Source: Oscillospiraceae bacterium (lineage in GTDB: Bacteria; Bacillota; Clostridia; Oscillospirales; Oscillospiraceae). From it: a DNA stretch of 63,713 nt. The notes beneath the pieces were generated by a model. It worked only from the letters and a program-made list of their open reading frames with translations. It was not told where the DNA came from and did no database searches. How positions within the stretch are numbered: position 1 is the first letter of the stretch; the number at the start of each line of letters is the position of its first letter. Location: the NCBI GenBank assembly GCA_017538965.1, contig JAFYHU010000090.1:1-63713 (forward strand), written 5' to 3'. The position numbers and the translations under genes are program-made. This document shows, piece after piece, positions 6,136 through 12,836 of the stretch.

Positions 6136-7512
6136 ATGACTTCAAATATTATCGAAAAGCTGAGGGAGCTCGGGTATCAGACGGTAACGGAAGATCACTA
6201 TCGGGCGGTGGAGATATGGAGGCAGTGGTACAGGGGACATGTCAAGAGCTTCCACGATTATAAGGTATTTAACGGGCTTCGGCATGTCCCCTGTCAGAAG
6301 GTCACCGCAGGCCTGGCCAAACAGGCCTGCGAGGACTGGGCCGACCGCCTCATGAACGAGAAGGTGACCGTCAGCCTCTCCGGGGAAAAGGAACAGGCCT
6401 TCTTCGATCAGATCTGCGAGCAGAACCGCTTCCGATCCATGATGAACCGGTATCAGGAGCTCTCCTTCGCCCTGGGCGGGGCCGCCTGCGTCGTCCGTCT
6501 GGGCGGGCTCACCGTCGACGGCCGGGGAAAAATCGCCGGGACCTCCGGGAGGCTTTTCCTGGACTTCGTCACCGCGGACGGCATCTTCCCCCTCAGCTGG
6601 AAGGACGGCGTTGTCACCGAGTGCGCCTTCGCCACCGAGCTGGCCAAAGGCGATTCCGTCTTCTGCTACCTGCAGCTGCATGTGCTGGATGAAAACGGGA
6701 GGTATGTCATTTGCAATCATGTTTACCGCAAAGAGAATGAGACTCTGACGGAGATCATGCCGGCGGATGTTCCCGGGTTCGAGTCCGTGCCGGCGTGTTT
6801 CCATACCGGCTCTTCCTCTCCCCTGTTCGTGCTGTTCCGGCCGAACATCGCGAACAACCTGGATATCAGCTCTCCTCTGGGCATTTCGGTCTATGCCAAC
6901 GCGATTGATCAGCTCAAGACCTGCGACAACATCTTCGATTCCTTCAATTCGGAATTCGCGCTCGGGAGAAAGCGCATCATGGTCAAGCCCGAGGGCCTGC
7001 GCAGCGCGGACGGCGAGCCGTATTTCGACCCGAACGACCTGGTGTTCTACCTGCTGCCGGAGGACGCGAAGAGCGGGGCCACCGTGCAGGAGATGGAAGC
7101 CACCCTGCGCATGGACGAGCATCTGGCCGGCATGGAGATGGCCATGAATCTGCTGGCCGTCAAGTGCGGCTTCTCTCCGGGCCACTGGGAGCTCGACCGG
7201 AAGCAGCGTACGCTGCACACCGCGACCGAGGTCATCAGCACGAACAGCGCGGAGTTCCGCACGCTGAAGAAGCACGAGATCATCCTGGAGGATGCGCTGA
7301 TCAGTCTGGCGCGGATCATCCTGAAGATCGGGAACATCTGGTTTGAGCTGGGGCTGAATGAGAACGTGGAGATCAGCGTTAATTTTGATGATTCCATCAT
7401 CGAGGATGAAGACGCCCTCTTCGCCCGCGACCTGAAAATGCTCGACGCAAACATCCTTACAAAAGAAGAATTCCGCCACCGCTGGGTGACGGAAAAGGAG
7501 GAAACAAAATGA
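6136..7512 (+). CDS. phage portal protein (SPP1 Gp6/A118-like)
   Basis: A 458-residue portal protein. The portal forms the dodecameric ring at one capsid vertex through which DNA is packaged. The family is recognised from the N-terminal region (MTSNIIEKLRELGYQTVTED, then IWRQWYRGHVKSFHDYKVFNG), typical of SPP1/A118-type portals in Firmicutes, and from the C-terminal SIIEDEDALFARDLKMLDANILTKEEFRHRW. The start at 6136 is preferred to an upstream in-frame ATG at 5944 because the upstream 64 codons are repeat sequence; GGGAG lies 8 nt before 6136 and is itself inside the repeat. The stop overlaps the next start (ATGA). A terminase would normally precede it but is found at 21682. Confidence 0.88.
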   Translation: MTSNIIEKLRELGYQTVTEDHYRAVEIWRQWYRGHVKSFHDYKVFNGLRHVPCQKVTAGLAKQACEDWADRLMNEKVTVSLSGEKEQAFFDQICEQNRFRSMMNRYQELSFALGGAACVVRLGGLTVDGRGKIAGTSGRLFLDFVTADGIFPLSWKDGVVTECAFATELAKGDSVFCYLQLHVLDENGRYVICNHVYRKENETLTEIMPADVPGFESVPACFHTGSSSPLFVLFRPNIANNLDISSPLGISVYANAIDQLKTCDNIFDSFNSEFALGRKRIMVKPEGLRSADGEPYFDPNDLVFYLLPEDAKSGATVQEMEATLRMDEHLAGMEMAMNLLAVKCGFSPGHWELDRKQRTLHTATEVISTNSAEFRTLKKHEIILEDALISLARIILKIGNIWFELGLNENVEISVNFDDSIIEDEDALFARDLKMLDANILTKEEFRHRWVTEKEETK

Positions 7513-7958
7513 CCGAAGAAAACAAAAATCCAGAAGAAACCACCCCTGTTGAAGAGGTCGTAGGGAGTGATCCCCAGATCACTCCGCAAAGAAACGAACA
7601 GGGATCAGAATCCGAGGCAGGGTCTCCCCCCGCAGCAGAAACGCCATCGAAAGGAGAAGCAGAAATGGAAAAACTCCGTGCCGAACTGGAGAAGGTGCGC
7701 AGCCAGGTCGCGAAGCTGGAACACGAGCGCTTCCTGCTGGGCAGAGGCGTGCCGGAGGAGGATCTGGATTACTACGCCTTCAAGATCGAGCAGCAGGCCG
7801 GCGCCTCTGAGGACTTTGCCAAAGCGGCGAAGGAATACCTCAGGGCCCATCCCGTGAAGCGCACCGCCGTGAGCTCCGGCGCCGAGCTCGGTGCCGGCGG
7901 TTCCCGCAAACCCGCCAGCTCCAGCGATCTCATGAACCAGCTTCTCAGAAACCGCTGA
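7509..7958 (+). CDS. capsid scaffolding-like protein
   Basis: A 149-residue, highly charged protein. Residues about 1-48 are low complexity and acidic, about 50-80 form a coiled coil (MEKLRAELEKVRSQVAKLEHERFLL), and the C-terminus is basic (SDLMNQLLRNR). This layout and the position between portal and capsid fit a scaffolding protein that guides procapsid assembly. It is coupled to the portal by a 4-nt overlap. The N-terminal segment VGSDPQITPQ is encoded by an in-frame copy of the dispersed palindrome (7564-7585), so repeat insertion has extended the protein. The assignment is by position and composition, not by sequence family. Confidence 0.65.
   Translation: MTEENKNPEETTPVEEVVGSDPQITPQRNEQGSESEAGSPPAAETPSKGEAEMEKLRAELEKVRSQVAKLEHERFLLGRGVPEEDLDYYAFKIEQQAGASEDFAKAAKEYLRAHPVKRTAVSSGAELGAGGSRKPASSSDLMNQLLRNR
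7564..7585 (+). repeat. in-frame copy of the dispersed palindrome with compensatory changes
   Basis: GGAGTGATC-N4-GATCACTCC inside the scaffold-like gene. Compared with other copies (GGAGCGATC...GATCGCTCC), one base in each arm has changed so that pairing is kept. It encodes part of VGSDPQITPQ. Confidence 0.85.
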
Positions 7959-8008
7959 AAAAAACAGGCTGCTCCGAAGAACAGCCCAACTAAATCGTAT
8001 TCTGTTCA

Positions 8009-8338
8009 TCACGCGGCTGCATAGATCATCTTCCTCTCCTGTTTCACGGTCTCTCTGAATCGCAGCTGGCTGCGCCGATCTGTCGGCTCTTCCATCGAAT
8101 CAAGCGTAACGAGGTCGATCGTTGTTCCCAGCGCCTCTTCCAGGTCGCTGTACAGCCCTCCGAGCTTGAGCAGGCTGTCGATTCCGGTACCGGAGATATC
8201 TACCAGCAGGTCAATATCACTGTCCGCAGTCGCTTCTCCCCTGGCATAGGAACCGAAAAGGAAAACCGCCGGAAGGCCGTATTTCTTTGCAACCGGTGCA
8301 ATGCGACGCGATATTTCTTCAATTGTATAAGGAAGCAT
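8009..8338 (-). CDS. MNT-type nucleotidyltransferase (MntA-like), cargo gene
   Basis: A 109-residue minimal nucleotidyltransferase. The active-site signature GSYARGEATADSDIDLLVD spans about 29-47 (G-S...S-D-I-D). MntA-type proteins usually act as antitoxins that AMPylate a HEPN toxin. No HEPN partner is encoded beside it: upstream is the divergent gene at 8440 and downstream is the scaffold-like gene. The start at 8338 is preferred (GGAAGGCGG upstream) over an in-frame ATG at 8362 that has its RBS too close. It has its own good promoter at 8396-8424. It is oriented against the phage genes, so it is best read as a moron. Family is certain, role open. Confidence 0.85.
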   Translation of the reverse strand: MLPYTIEEISRRIAPVAKKYGLPAVFLFGSYARGEATADSDIDLLVDISGTGIDSLLKLGGLYSDLEEALGTTIDLVTLDSMEEPTDRRSQLRFRETVKQERKMIYAAA

Positions 8339-8395
8339 TTCTACACCGCCTTCCGTAATCATTCCTGCACTGTCTTTTCCTGTTGCAGCGTATTC

Positions 8396-8424
8396 AGTAT
8401 AACGCAGTCCAAATTATCAGTCAA
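8396..8424 (-). promoter_or_regulatory. promoter of the MNT gene
   Basis: Minus strand: TTGACT (8419-8424), 17-nt spacer, TATACT (8396-8401), ending about 58 nt upstream of the ATG at 8338. It lies inside the leader of the divergent gene at 8440. Confidence 0.8.
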
Positions 8425-8439
8425 GAACAAGGAGGAAAA

Positions 8440-8898
8440 ATGAATTCCATTATTGCAGCCATCAAAAAGCTCTTCAGCCTTGAGGGTGATCCGAGGACGA
8501 TCGCCGAGGCGCTGGACGCGGCGGAGCTGCCGGATCCCGGAGGCCTGCCGGAGGTAAGCTCTGCCGACAAGGACAAAGGCCTGCGGGTCAACAGCTCCGG
8601 CGCATGGGAGGCCGCAGACGGCGTCGTGTTTCCGGAAACGCTCACCTATGCATCCGGCCTTGTCGAACTCCGGGCGGTCTCCTACAGCGACATGTCTTCG
8701 ACGCGATGGAAAACCTGCCGGTTTACCGCGCTGCCGATCACGGACGCAAGCTGGAAGGGCAAAACCATTATGGGCAACCGGAGCACGGGCGCGTGGAACA
8801 TCGTGGACTTTCCGGAAGGCCTGCCGGCAGTGACCAGCGCCGACAACGGGAAGATCCTGAAGGTTGTTGATGGGGCGTGGGCTGTGGCAAGTCCGTAA
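8440..8898 (+). CDS. head-fibre/decoration-like protein with repeated SADxGKxLxV motif
   Basis: A 152-residue protein. An N-terminal amphipathic stretch (MNSIIAAIKKLFSLEGDPRT) is followed by two copies of a motif: GLPEVSSADKDKGLRVNSSG near residue 35 and GLPAVTSADNGKILKVVDGA near the C-terminus. This SADNGK-type repeat is widespread in surface and fibre proteins of Firmicutes phages, including head-fibre proteins. RBS AAGGAGG lies 6 nt before ATG 8440. It lies between scaffold and capsid, which favours a capsid decoration or fibre role over a tail one. It could alternatively be a tail-associated adhesin fragment. Confidence 0.55.
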   Translation: MNSIIAAIKKLFSLEGDPRTIAEALDAAELPDPGGLPEVSSADKDKGLRVNSSGAWEAADGVVFPETLTYASGLVELRAVSYSDMSSTRWKTCRFTALPITDASWKGKTIMGNRSTGAWNIVDFPEGLPAVTSADNGKILKVVDGAWAVASP

Positions 8899-9388
8899 AC
8901 ACCTCATGAGTCACGGGGCGCGACGCGTTAAGCGAACGTGCCGTGAATCACGGGGACATGAGTCACGGGGACAGGTTCCTTGACTCATTTTCCCCGACTT
9001 CGGCGGTTGCAGTTACGCGGAATTGCAGCTGGTCCCTCGCACAGACCTTCCCCCGCCGCGTTTTATTAAAGAGTGTAACTCCCCTTTATTGTCATTGCGA
9101 AACCAGTTCGCAAACTGGTTGTGGCAATCCGCATCCCCAACAATGAATCACGGTGACAGGTTGACTCATTCGCTCCCTCGTGCGTTTTCCCGTTTCGCGG
9201 CCAGGGAACCACCTGCCCCTAACCGACCACTGCTGCCGCGAATAAAATGTTTCAATGTTTCTCTCACTTAAAACGCGGGACGGTACTGCGTTGGTGCGAG
9301 GAAAAACTTCCTCTCCCGCGTAATCATATACCCCCCGATCGGGGGCATGCGCATTAAAACAAAATAAAAATGAAGGAGATAAAAACTT
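8899..9388. repeat. noncoding repeat cluster before the capsid gene
   Basis: About 490 bp without a supported gene. It contains a GGGGCGCGACGCGTTAAG motif (also near 20594), two copies of an ATGAATCACGGGGACAG-type phrase, a long repeat (9016-9142: GCGGAATTGCAGCTG to GTTGTGGCAATCCGCATCCC, with the GTCATTGCGA hairpin) also found at 20761-20887, 21085-21186 and 30578-30672, and the inverted TTCGCGGCC...GCCGCGAA element (9194-9242). The last 60 bp are the capsid leader with RBS GAAGGAGA. Confidence 0.75.
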
Positions 9389-10327
9389 ATGCCTGCTATT
9401 GAAAGACAGAATATGGGCGGACTTATTCCCGAGCCCGTATCCCGCGAGATTTTCCAGGGTGTCGTGGAGCAGAGCGCCGTGCTGCGCGCGGGCCGCAAGC
9501 TCCCCAACATGACCGCGAAGACCCAGGCGATCAACGTCCTGGACATGCTGCCCCTGGCCTACTGGGTGGACGGCGACACCGGCTTCAAGCGGACTTCTTC
9601 CCAGGCTTGGGACAAGAAGAAGCTCTATGCCGAGGAGCTCGCCGTCATCATCCCGATTCCCGAGGCGGTCCTCGCGGACACCAACTATGACATCTGGGGC
9701 GAGGTCCGGCCGCGTATTGTGGAGGCCATGGGCCGCCGCGTGGACGAGGCGATCCTTTTCGGGACCGGCAAGCCCTCGACCTGGCGCGACGACATCCTTA
9801 CCACGGCCACCGCGGCCGGTACCGTCGTCACCGAGACCGGCGACCTCTTTGCCGACATCATGGGCCCGGGCGGCCTGATCGCGAAGGTGGAGGACAACGG
9901 CTATCTGCCGACCCGCATCCTGAGCGCGATCTCGATGCGCTCGAAGCTGAGAGGTCTGACGGATCAGGTCGGGCATCCGCTGTTCCTGCACGGGCTGCAG
10001 GGCCCGGCGCAGTATGACCTGGACGGCATCCATCTGGACTTCCCGATGAACGGGGCCTGGGATGCGGAAGAGGCCCTGATGATCGCCGGCGACTTCAGCC
10101 AGCTCGTGTACTCCATTCGTCAGGATGTGACCTACAAGGTGCTGACCGAGGCCACCATCGTCGATCCGGCCACCCGCGAGGTCGTGTACTCGCTGGCGCA
10201 GCAGGACATGGTCGCGCTGCGTGCGGTCATGCGCCTCGGCTGGGAGATCCCCAACCCCGTGAGCGCCTACCGGTCCACGCTGGATGCCTACAGCCCGTTT
10301 GCGGTGTATGTGCCGGCGTCCGAGTAA
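9389..10327 (+). CDS. HK97-fold phage major capsid protein
   Basis: A 312-residue major capsid protein that would build the icosahedral head. The N-terminus (MGGLIPEPVSREIFQGVVEQ, SAVLRAGRKLPNM) and the E-loop/A-domain features (AYWVDGDTGFKRTSSQAWDK, then a conserved EELAVIIPIPEAVL) are typical of HK97-type capsid proteins. There is no long N-terminal delta domain, consistent with a separate scaffold. RBS AAGGAGAT lies 9 nt before the ATG. It appears full length. Downstream, the connectors begin only at 11002 because a minus-strand peptide block (10340-10952) has been inserted between capsid and connector. Confidence 0.88.
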   Translation: MPAIERQNMGGLIPEPVSREIFQGVVEQSAVLRAGRKLPNMTAKTQAINVLDMLPLAYWVDGDTGFKRTSSQAWDKKKLYAEELAVIIPIPEAVLADTNYDIWGEVRPRIVEAMGRRVDEAILFGTGKPSTWRDDILTTATAAGTVVTETGDLFADIMGPGGLIAKVEDNGYLPTRILSAISMRSKLRGLTDQVGHPLFLHGLQGPAQYDLDGIHLDFPMNGAWDAEEALMIAGDFSQLVYSIRQDVTYKVLTEATIVDPATREVVYSLAQQDMVALRAVMRLGWEIPNPVSAYRSTLDAYSPFAVYVPASE

Positions 10328-10339
10328 GTAAAACCGACG

Positions 10340-10376
10340 AAAACCCGCCGGACGACGGCAAAGTCGTTCCGGCGGG
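10340..10376 (-). terminator. intrinsic terminator of peptide block 2
   Basis: Minus strand: CCCGCCGG-A-ACGAC / GTCGTCCGGCGGG stem with 6-nt loop followed by TTTT. It is homologous to the terminator at 12182-12223 of block 3; in block 3 the same sequence is also the 3' coding part of the tail gene at 11934. About 90 bp here (10340-10430) are thus a duplicated gene end. Confidence 0.85.
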
Positions 10377-10464
10377 GATACGGAAGATTTTATGTTGACG
10401 CTGAGGTTAGAGGAACTATGGGAAAGTTCAGAGTGCAAAGACGGAGGTCGTCCCCTGTCCGGTC

Positions 10465-10656
10465 TTAGTTTATATAGACGCCGCAGTATATGCAGATCAG
10501 TTTGCCGTCATCCCCCCGGGTCCATTCATGCCCCACGCCGCTCAGATTCCATTGACATGTTGTGTTGTCGTCCGGGTCATCACCGTAAACTCCGCCGGAC
10601 ACCTTGTCCAGCAGTTCGTCGTTCAGAGCAACTTTTTTAGCTTTTTTGTTTTCCAT
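10465..10656 (-). CDS. class A double-glycine leader peptide
   Basis: A 63-residue peptide. Residues 1-22 form the leader (MENKKAKKVALNDELLDKVSGG with the GG at 21-22). The 41-residue core contains DDPDD, HEW and a C-terminal CxxCG (CIYCG), a half zinc-ribbon-like pattern shared with the peptide at 13457-13648. RBS GGAGG lies 9 nt upstream. It is the second gene of block 2, downstream of the class C peptide at 10722-10886. Spacer repeats flank it on both sides. It is probably exported after leader cleavage, but by machinery not in this window. Confidence 0.8.
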   Translation of the reverse strand: MENKKAKKVALNDELLDKVSGGVYGDDPDDNTTCQWNLSGVGHEWTRGDDGKLICIYCGVYIN

Positions 10657-10671
10657 GACAAGAACCTCCGA

Positions 10672-10721
10672 TTAAAGTTCAAAGTGCTATGACGGGATGA
10701 AACGAGGAACTGACCCCCGGT
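10672..10721 (-). repeat. inter-peptide spacer repeat, block 2 copy
   Basis: AAAGTTCAAAGTGCTATGACGGGATGAAACG-type sequence between the two peptide genes of block 2, written here as AAAGTTCAAAG then GACGGGATGAAACG. A second, partial copy (AAAGTTCAGAGTGCAAAGAC then CGTCCCCTGTC) lies at about 10429-10463 on the other side of the class A gene. Same family as the spacers at 12777-13735. Confidence 0.7.
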
Positions 10722-10886
10722 TCAGTGAAGATCTATAAGCCCGCTGTAGAATTGTCCGGCCCCTCCGGCGACCTTTTCCATATCATCGTCGCTCAAAGCT
10801 ACTTTCGCTTCTTCAACAACTTCTTCCGCTTTTTCAGCTTCTTCTTTGCTCTTAACATCTTTGTTTTGCTTATCAAAGAGTTTCAT
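10722..10886 (-). CDS. class C double-glycine leader peptide
   Basis: A 54-residue peptide. The 42-residue leader (MKLFDKQNKDVKSKEEAEKA, then VEEAKVALSDDDMEKVAGG) is charged and helical; the core after GG is only 12 residues (AGQFYSGLIDLH). The start at 10886 is chosen because GGGAGG lies 8 nt upstream and the sister gene at 13727-13900 has the same start; the longer frame would begin inside the promoter. It is the first gene of block 2, 37 nt from the -10 box. The leader is nearly identical to the sister peptide but the core differs, a usual sign of a leader-directed secretion system. Function unknown. Confidence 0.75.
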   Translation of the reverse strand: MKLFDKQNKDVKSKEEAEKAEEVVEEAKVALSDDDMEKVAGGAGQFYSGLIDLH

Positions 10887-10923
10887 GACTGCATCCTCCC
10901 GAAAATATTTTCTTTTTAAGCAT

Positions 10924-10952
10924 ATTTTATCACAGCTTTCGTCACAAAACAA
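10924..10952 (-). promoter_or_regulatory. sigma-A-type promoter of peptide block 2
   Basis: Minus strand: -35 TTGTTT (10947-10952), 17-nt spacer TGTGACGAAAGCTGTGA, -10 TAAAAT (10924-10929). Spacer and upstream GTGTGAT are identical to those of block 3. It reads away from the plus-strand connector gene at 11002. Confidence 0.85.
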
Positions 10953-11001
10953 TCACACAAAATAATACAAAAACGGGGAGACGGGAAAGGAGAAACGAAA
11001 C

Positions 11002-11385
11002 GTGATCGCAGATTATGAGTTTTATCGGGGCAGCTATCTCGGAACTCTCCTGACGGAGGAGAACTTCCCGAAGTACGCGCTGCGCGCAGACTCCTATCTC
11101 GACCTGCTGACCACCGGACGTTACCGGTACGACTGCCTCCCGGCCGGAGCCGCGGAGGCAGTCAGGATGGCGGAATGCGCAATTGCGGAGCTCTGCCTGA
11201 ACCTGGAACAGGCGGAGCTGCAGAGCGACGCCGCGTGGAAGGTGCAGGGCGAGAAGGTGGGAAACCACAGCGTGACCTATCGGAACAATGCGGAGATCGC
11301 CGAGCAGACAGAGAGACAGATCCGCAAAACCGCGGCACGCTATCTGCTCCGCTGGGGACTTTTATACAGAGGAATGCCATTATGA
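11002..11385 (+). CDS. head-tail connector protein
   Basis: A 127-residue, mainly helical protein. The pattern YEFYRGSYLGTLLTEENFPK, YALRADSYLDLLTTGRY, then AVRMAECAIAELCLNLEQAE is that of Gp6/Gp15-type head-completion adaptors, which sit on the portal and join head to tail. It starts with GTG, with AAAGGAG 8 nt upstream. Its stop overlaps the next gene (ATGA). It would normally follow the capsid gene directly; block 2 peptides intervene. Confidence in the connector call comes from helical pattern plus position. Confidence 0.7.
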   Translation: MIADYEFYRGSYLGTLLTEENFPKYALRADSYLDLLTTGRYRYDCLPAGAAEAVRMAECAIAELCLNLEQAELQSDAAWKVQGEKVGNHSVTYRNNAEIAEQTERQIRKTAARYLLRWGLLYRGMPL

Positions 11386-11834
11386 TTGCTCCGCATACTG
11401 CAAGCTTAATCAATCAGCACGGAGAGAATACCTATCTCACGATTCTGCGGGGCGTCATGATCCAGGACATGGAACGGAAGTCGGTCCTTCAGGCCGGCGA
11501 CTATGACTCGAGCTATACGAAGATTTTCATTCCGTTCGGGGTAGACGCAAGAAATGCGGACGGAGAACCCGTTTCGTATCTGCTGCCGAAGGAGTATGCG
11601 AAGAGCATGGAGCCGGAGCAGCACTGGACACTGCAGGCGGACGGGGATGAAGCCGGGCGAAGCAGCTTTTTCGTGAAGGGTGAGATTCCGGAGGCGTGCA
11701 GCCTGGCCGAGGCGAGGGAACTTTATGATGGGGTTTTCATTGTAACGACCGTGAGCACGAGAGACTACGGCCAACCGGGCATGCAGCATTGGGAAGCGGC
11801 GTCCTCACAAGCTCTGTATCGTTCGCTTCCCTGA
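11382..11834 (+). CDS. DUF6751-like head-tail joining protein with repeat-derived C-terminus
   Basis: A 150-residue protein, translationally coupled to the connector by a 4-nt overlap. Features such as NTYLTILRGVMIQDMERKSV, the SYTKIFIPFGVDARN strand region and the DGVFIVTTVSTRDYG segment fit small head-closure proteins in Clostridia phages (DUF6751-like). The last 11 or so residues (SSQALYRSLP) and the stop codon lie inside a dispersed repeat whose inverted copy is at 31400-31509, so the native C-terminus has been replaced or extended. Role as a head-tail joining protein is inferred from gene order. Confidence 0.6.
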   Translation: MIAPHTASLINQHGENTYLTILRGVMIQDMERKSVLQAGDYDSSYTKIFIPFGVDARNADGEPVSYLLPKEYAKSMEPEQHWTLQADGDEAGRSSFFVKGEIPEACSLAEARELYDGVFIVTTVSTRDYGQPGMQHWEAASSQALYRSLP

Positions 11835-11908
11835 AGCGTCAGGAAAGCTCACTCACTCCGCTGCTCGTCCTTTCCGATGAAAATCCACTTCGTTGGGTTT
11901 TTCATCGG
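11797..11908. repeat. dispersed repeat with terminal hairpin, copy inside and after the joining gene
   Basis: Starts GCGTCCTCACAAGCTC, includes CTCCGCTGCTCGTCCTTTC, and ends in a hairpin CCGATGAAAA...TTTTTCATCGG (11874-11908). An inverted copy with the same order and its own hairpin lies at 31400-31509; related hairpin arms also occur near 20886-20957. Confidence 0.8.
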
Positions 11909-11933
11909 TATAAAGTGGGAAAAGATTGAAATT

Positions 11934-12299
11934 ATGAATATTCGAAATATCTATGAGTGGATTTGCTCGGCGCCGATGCTGGTGGGCGAGAAAGTCAATC
12001 TGGACTATCTGCCTGCCAATGCCGGATGGTCCGTGACTACACCGAGAACGAAGACGAACACCGATATTCTGGGAAACAGCTGGGAATCTGTGGAAGTCAC
12101 CATCACACGGAGAAAGAGCGTTTCGGGGAATGCGGACCGGCTGAACCTGCTGGATGAAATGGATGCTCTCCGCGTCTGGGCAAAAGAAAACCCGCCGGAC
12201 GGCGGAAGGGTCGTCCCGGCGGGAATATCGAAACCGAAAAGTCGCAGTGCAGCAGGTACGGAAGATTTTGCGCTGACACTGAGGGTGGAGGAAGGATAA
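11934..12299 (+). CDS. phage tail-completion/minor structural protein
   Basis: A 121-residue protein in the position of a tail terminator or minor capsid protein. It begins MNIRNIYEWICSAPMLVGEK, followed by a beta-rich segment (WESVEVTITRRKSVSGNADR) and a helix (LLDEMDALRVWAKEN). I do not recognise a family with certainty. The RBS is weak. The C-terminal segment from PPDGGRVVPAGIS onward is encoded by DNA that on the other strand is the terminator of peptide block 3, and this 3' end is duplicated after the capsid gene (10340-10430). The gene end and the peptide block are therefore physically fused. Confidence 0.55.
   Translation: MNIRNIYEWICSAPMLVGEKVNLDYLPANAGWSVTTPRTKTNTDILGNSWESVEVTITRRKSVSGNADRLNLLDEMDALRVWAKENPPDGGRVVPAGISKPKSRSAAGTEDFALTLRVEEG
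12182..12223 (-). terminator. intrinsic terminator of peptide block 3, inside a tail gene
   Basis: Minus strand: CCCGCCGGGACGACCC...CGCCGTCCGGCGGG stem followed by TTTTCTTTT (12182-12190). It lies within the coding sequence of the plus-strand gene at 11934-12299, so convergent transcripts overlap there. Confidence 0.8.
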
Positions 12300-12322
12300 G
12301 AAGGCGGGAAACGGCAATAGAC

Positions 12323-12559
12323 TTATCTTGCTTGGATATAGGGGCACAGATCCGGATGGCAAAGCTCTGTATCAACGTAGATACAAGTTGGATCATATTG
12401 ACACATAGGTGGAGGACCCAAATGTTCCTCTCTTCCGCCTGCCACCTGGTCCAGCTCGTCATCGGTAAGGAGTATGCCGGCCTTTTTGATGGCCTCGCGC
12501 TTCTCTTCCTTGGTGGCTGCAGATTCAACCTGGGTTTTGAGTTTTCCTGTGAGTTTCAT
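12323..12559 (-). CDS. class B double-glycine leader peptide, cysteine-rich core
   Basis: A 78-residue peptide. The 42-residue leader (MKLTGKLKTQVESAATKEEK, then LLTDDELDQVAGG) is almost identical to that at 13145-13363. The 36-residue core has four cysteines spaced C-x5-C, then C-x4-C, with several prolines. RBS GAGAGG lies upstream of ATG 12559. It is the last gene of block 3; 24 nt separate it from the preceding peptide and the terminator follows about 100 nt later. The leader points to C39-type processing; the core could be disulfide-bonded or cysteine-modified. No modifying enzyme is present in the window. Confidence 0.8.
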   Translation of the reverse strand: MKLTGKLKTQVESAATKEEKREAIKKAGILLTDDELDQVAGGREEHLGPPPMCQYDPTCIYVDTELCHPDLCPYIQAR

Positions 12560-12583
12560 AATGAGAACCTCTCTTTTATTGAA

Positions 12584-12763
12584 TTAACCTTGATTTACCC
12601 AATAAAATCTTGGTCTGTTACCCGTTGGCTCGCCTAGCCCGCCTGCAACCATGTCCAGTTGATCATCGCTGAGCAATATAGTGGCCTGCTCCACAGCCTC
12701 TTCCTTCTCTTCCCCAATGGTTTTGGATTTTACCTGTTCCTTCAGGTTTTTTGTCAGTTTCAT
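12584..12763 (-). CDS. class B double-glycine leader peptide, short core
   Basis: A 59-residue peptide. Residues 1-42 are a class B leader (MKLTKNLKEQVKSK, then LLSDDQLDMVAGG), more diverged than the other two. The core is 17 residues (LGEPTGNRPRFYWVNQG), basic and aromatic, with no cysteine. The start at 12763 aligns with the other MKLT starts and has GGAGG upstream; the longer frame adds repeat-derived residues. It is the fifth gene of block 3 and directly precedes 12323-12559 without the usual spacer repeat. Function unknown. Confidence 0.75.
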   Translation of the reverse strand: MKLTKNLKEQVKSKTIGEEKEEAVEQATILLSDDQLDMVAGGLGEPTGNRPRFYWVNQG

Positions 12764-12836
12764 GATAAGAACCTCCGTATTAAAGTTCAAAGTTCAAAGT
12801 TCAAAGACGGAGAACCGTCCCCTGTCTGGTCCAAGA

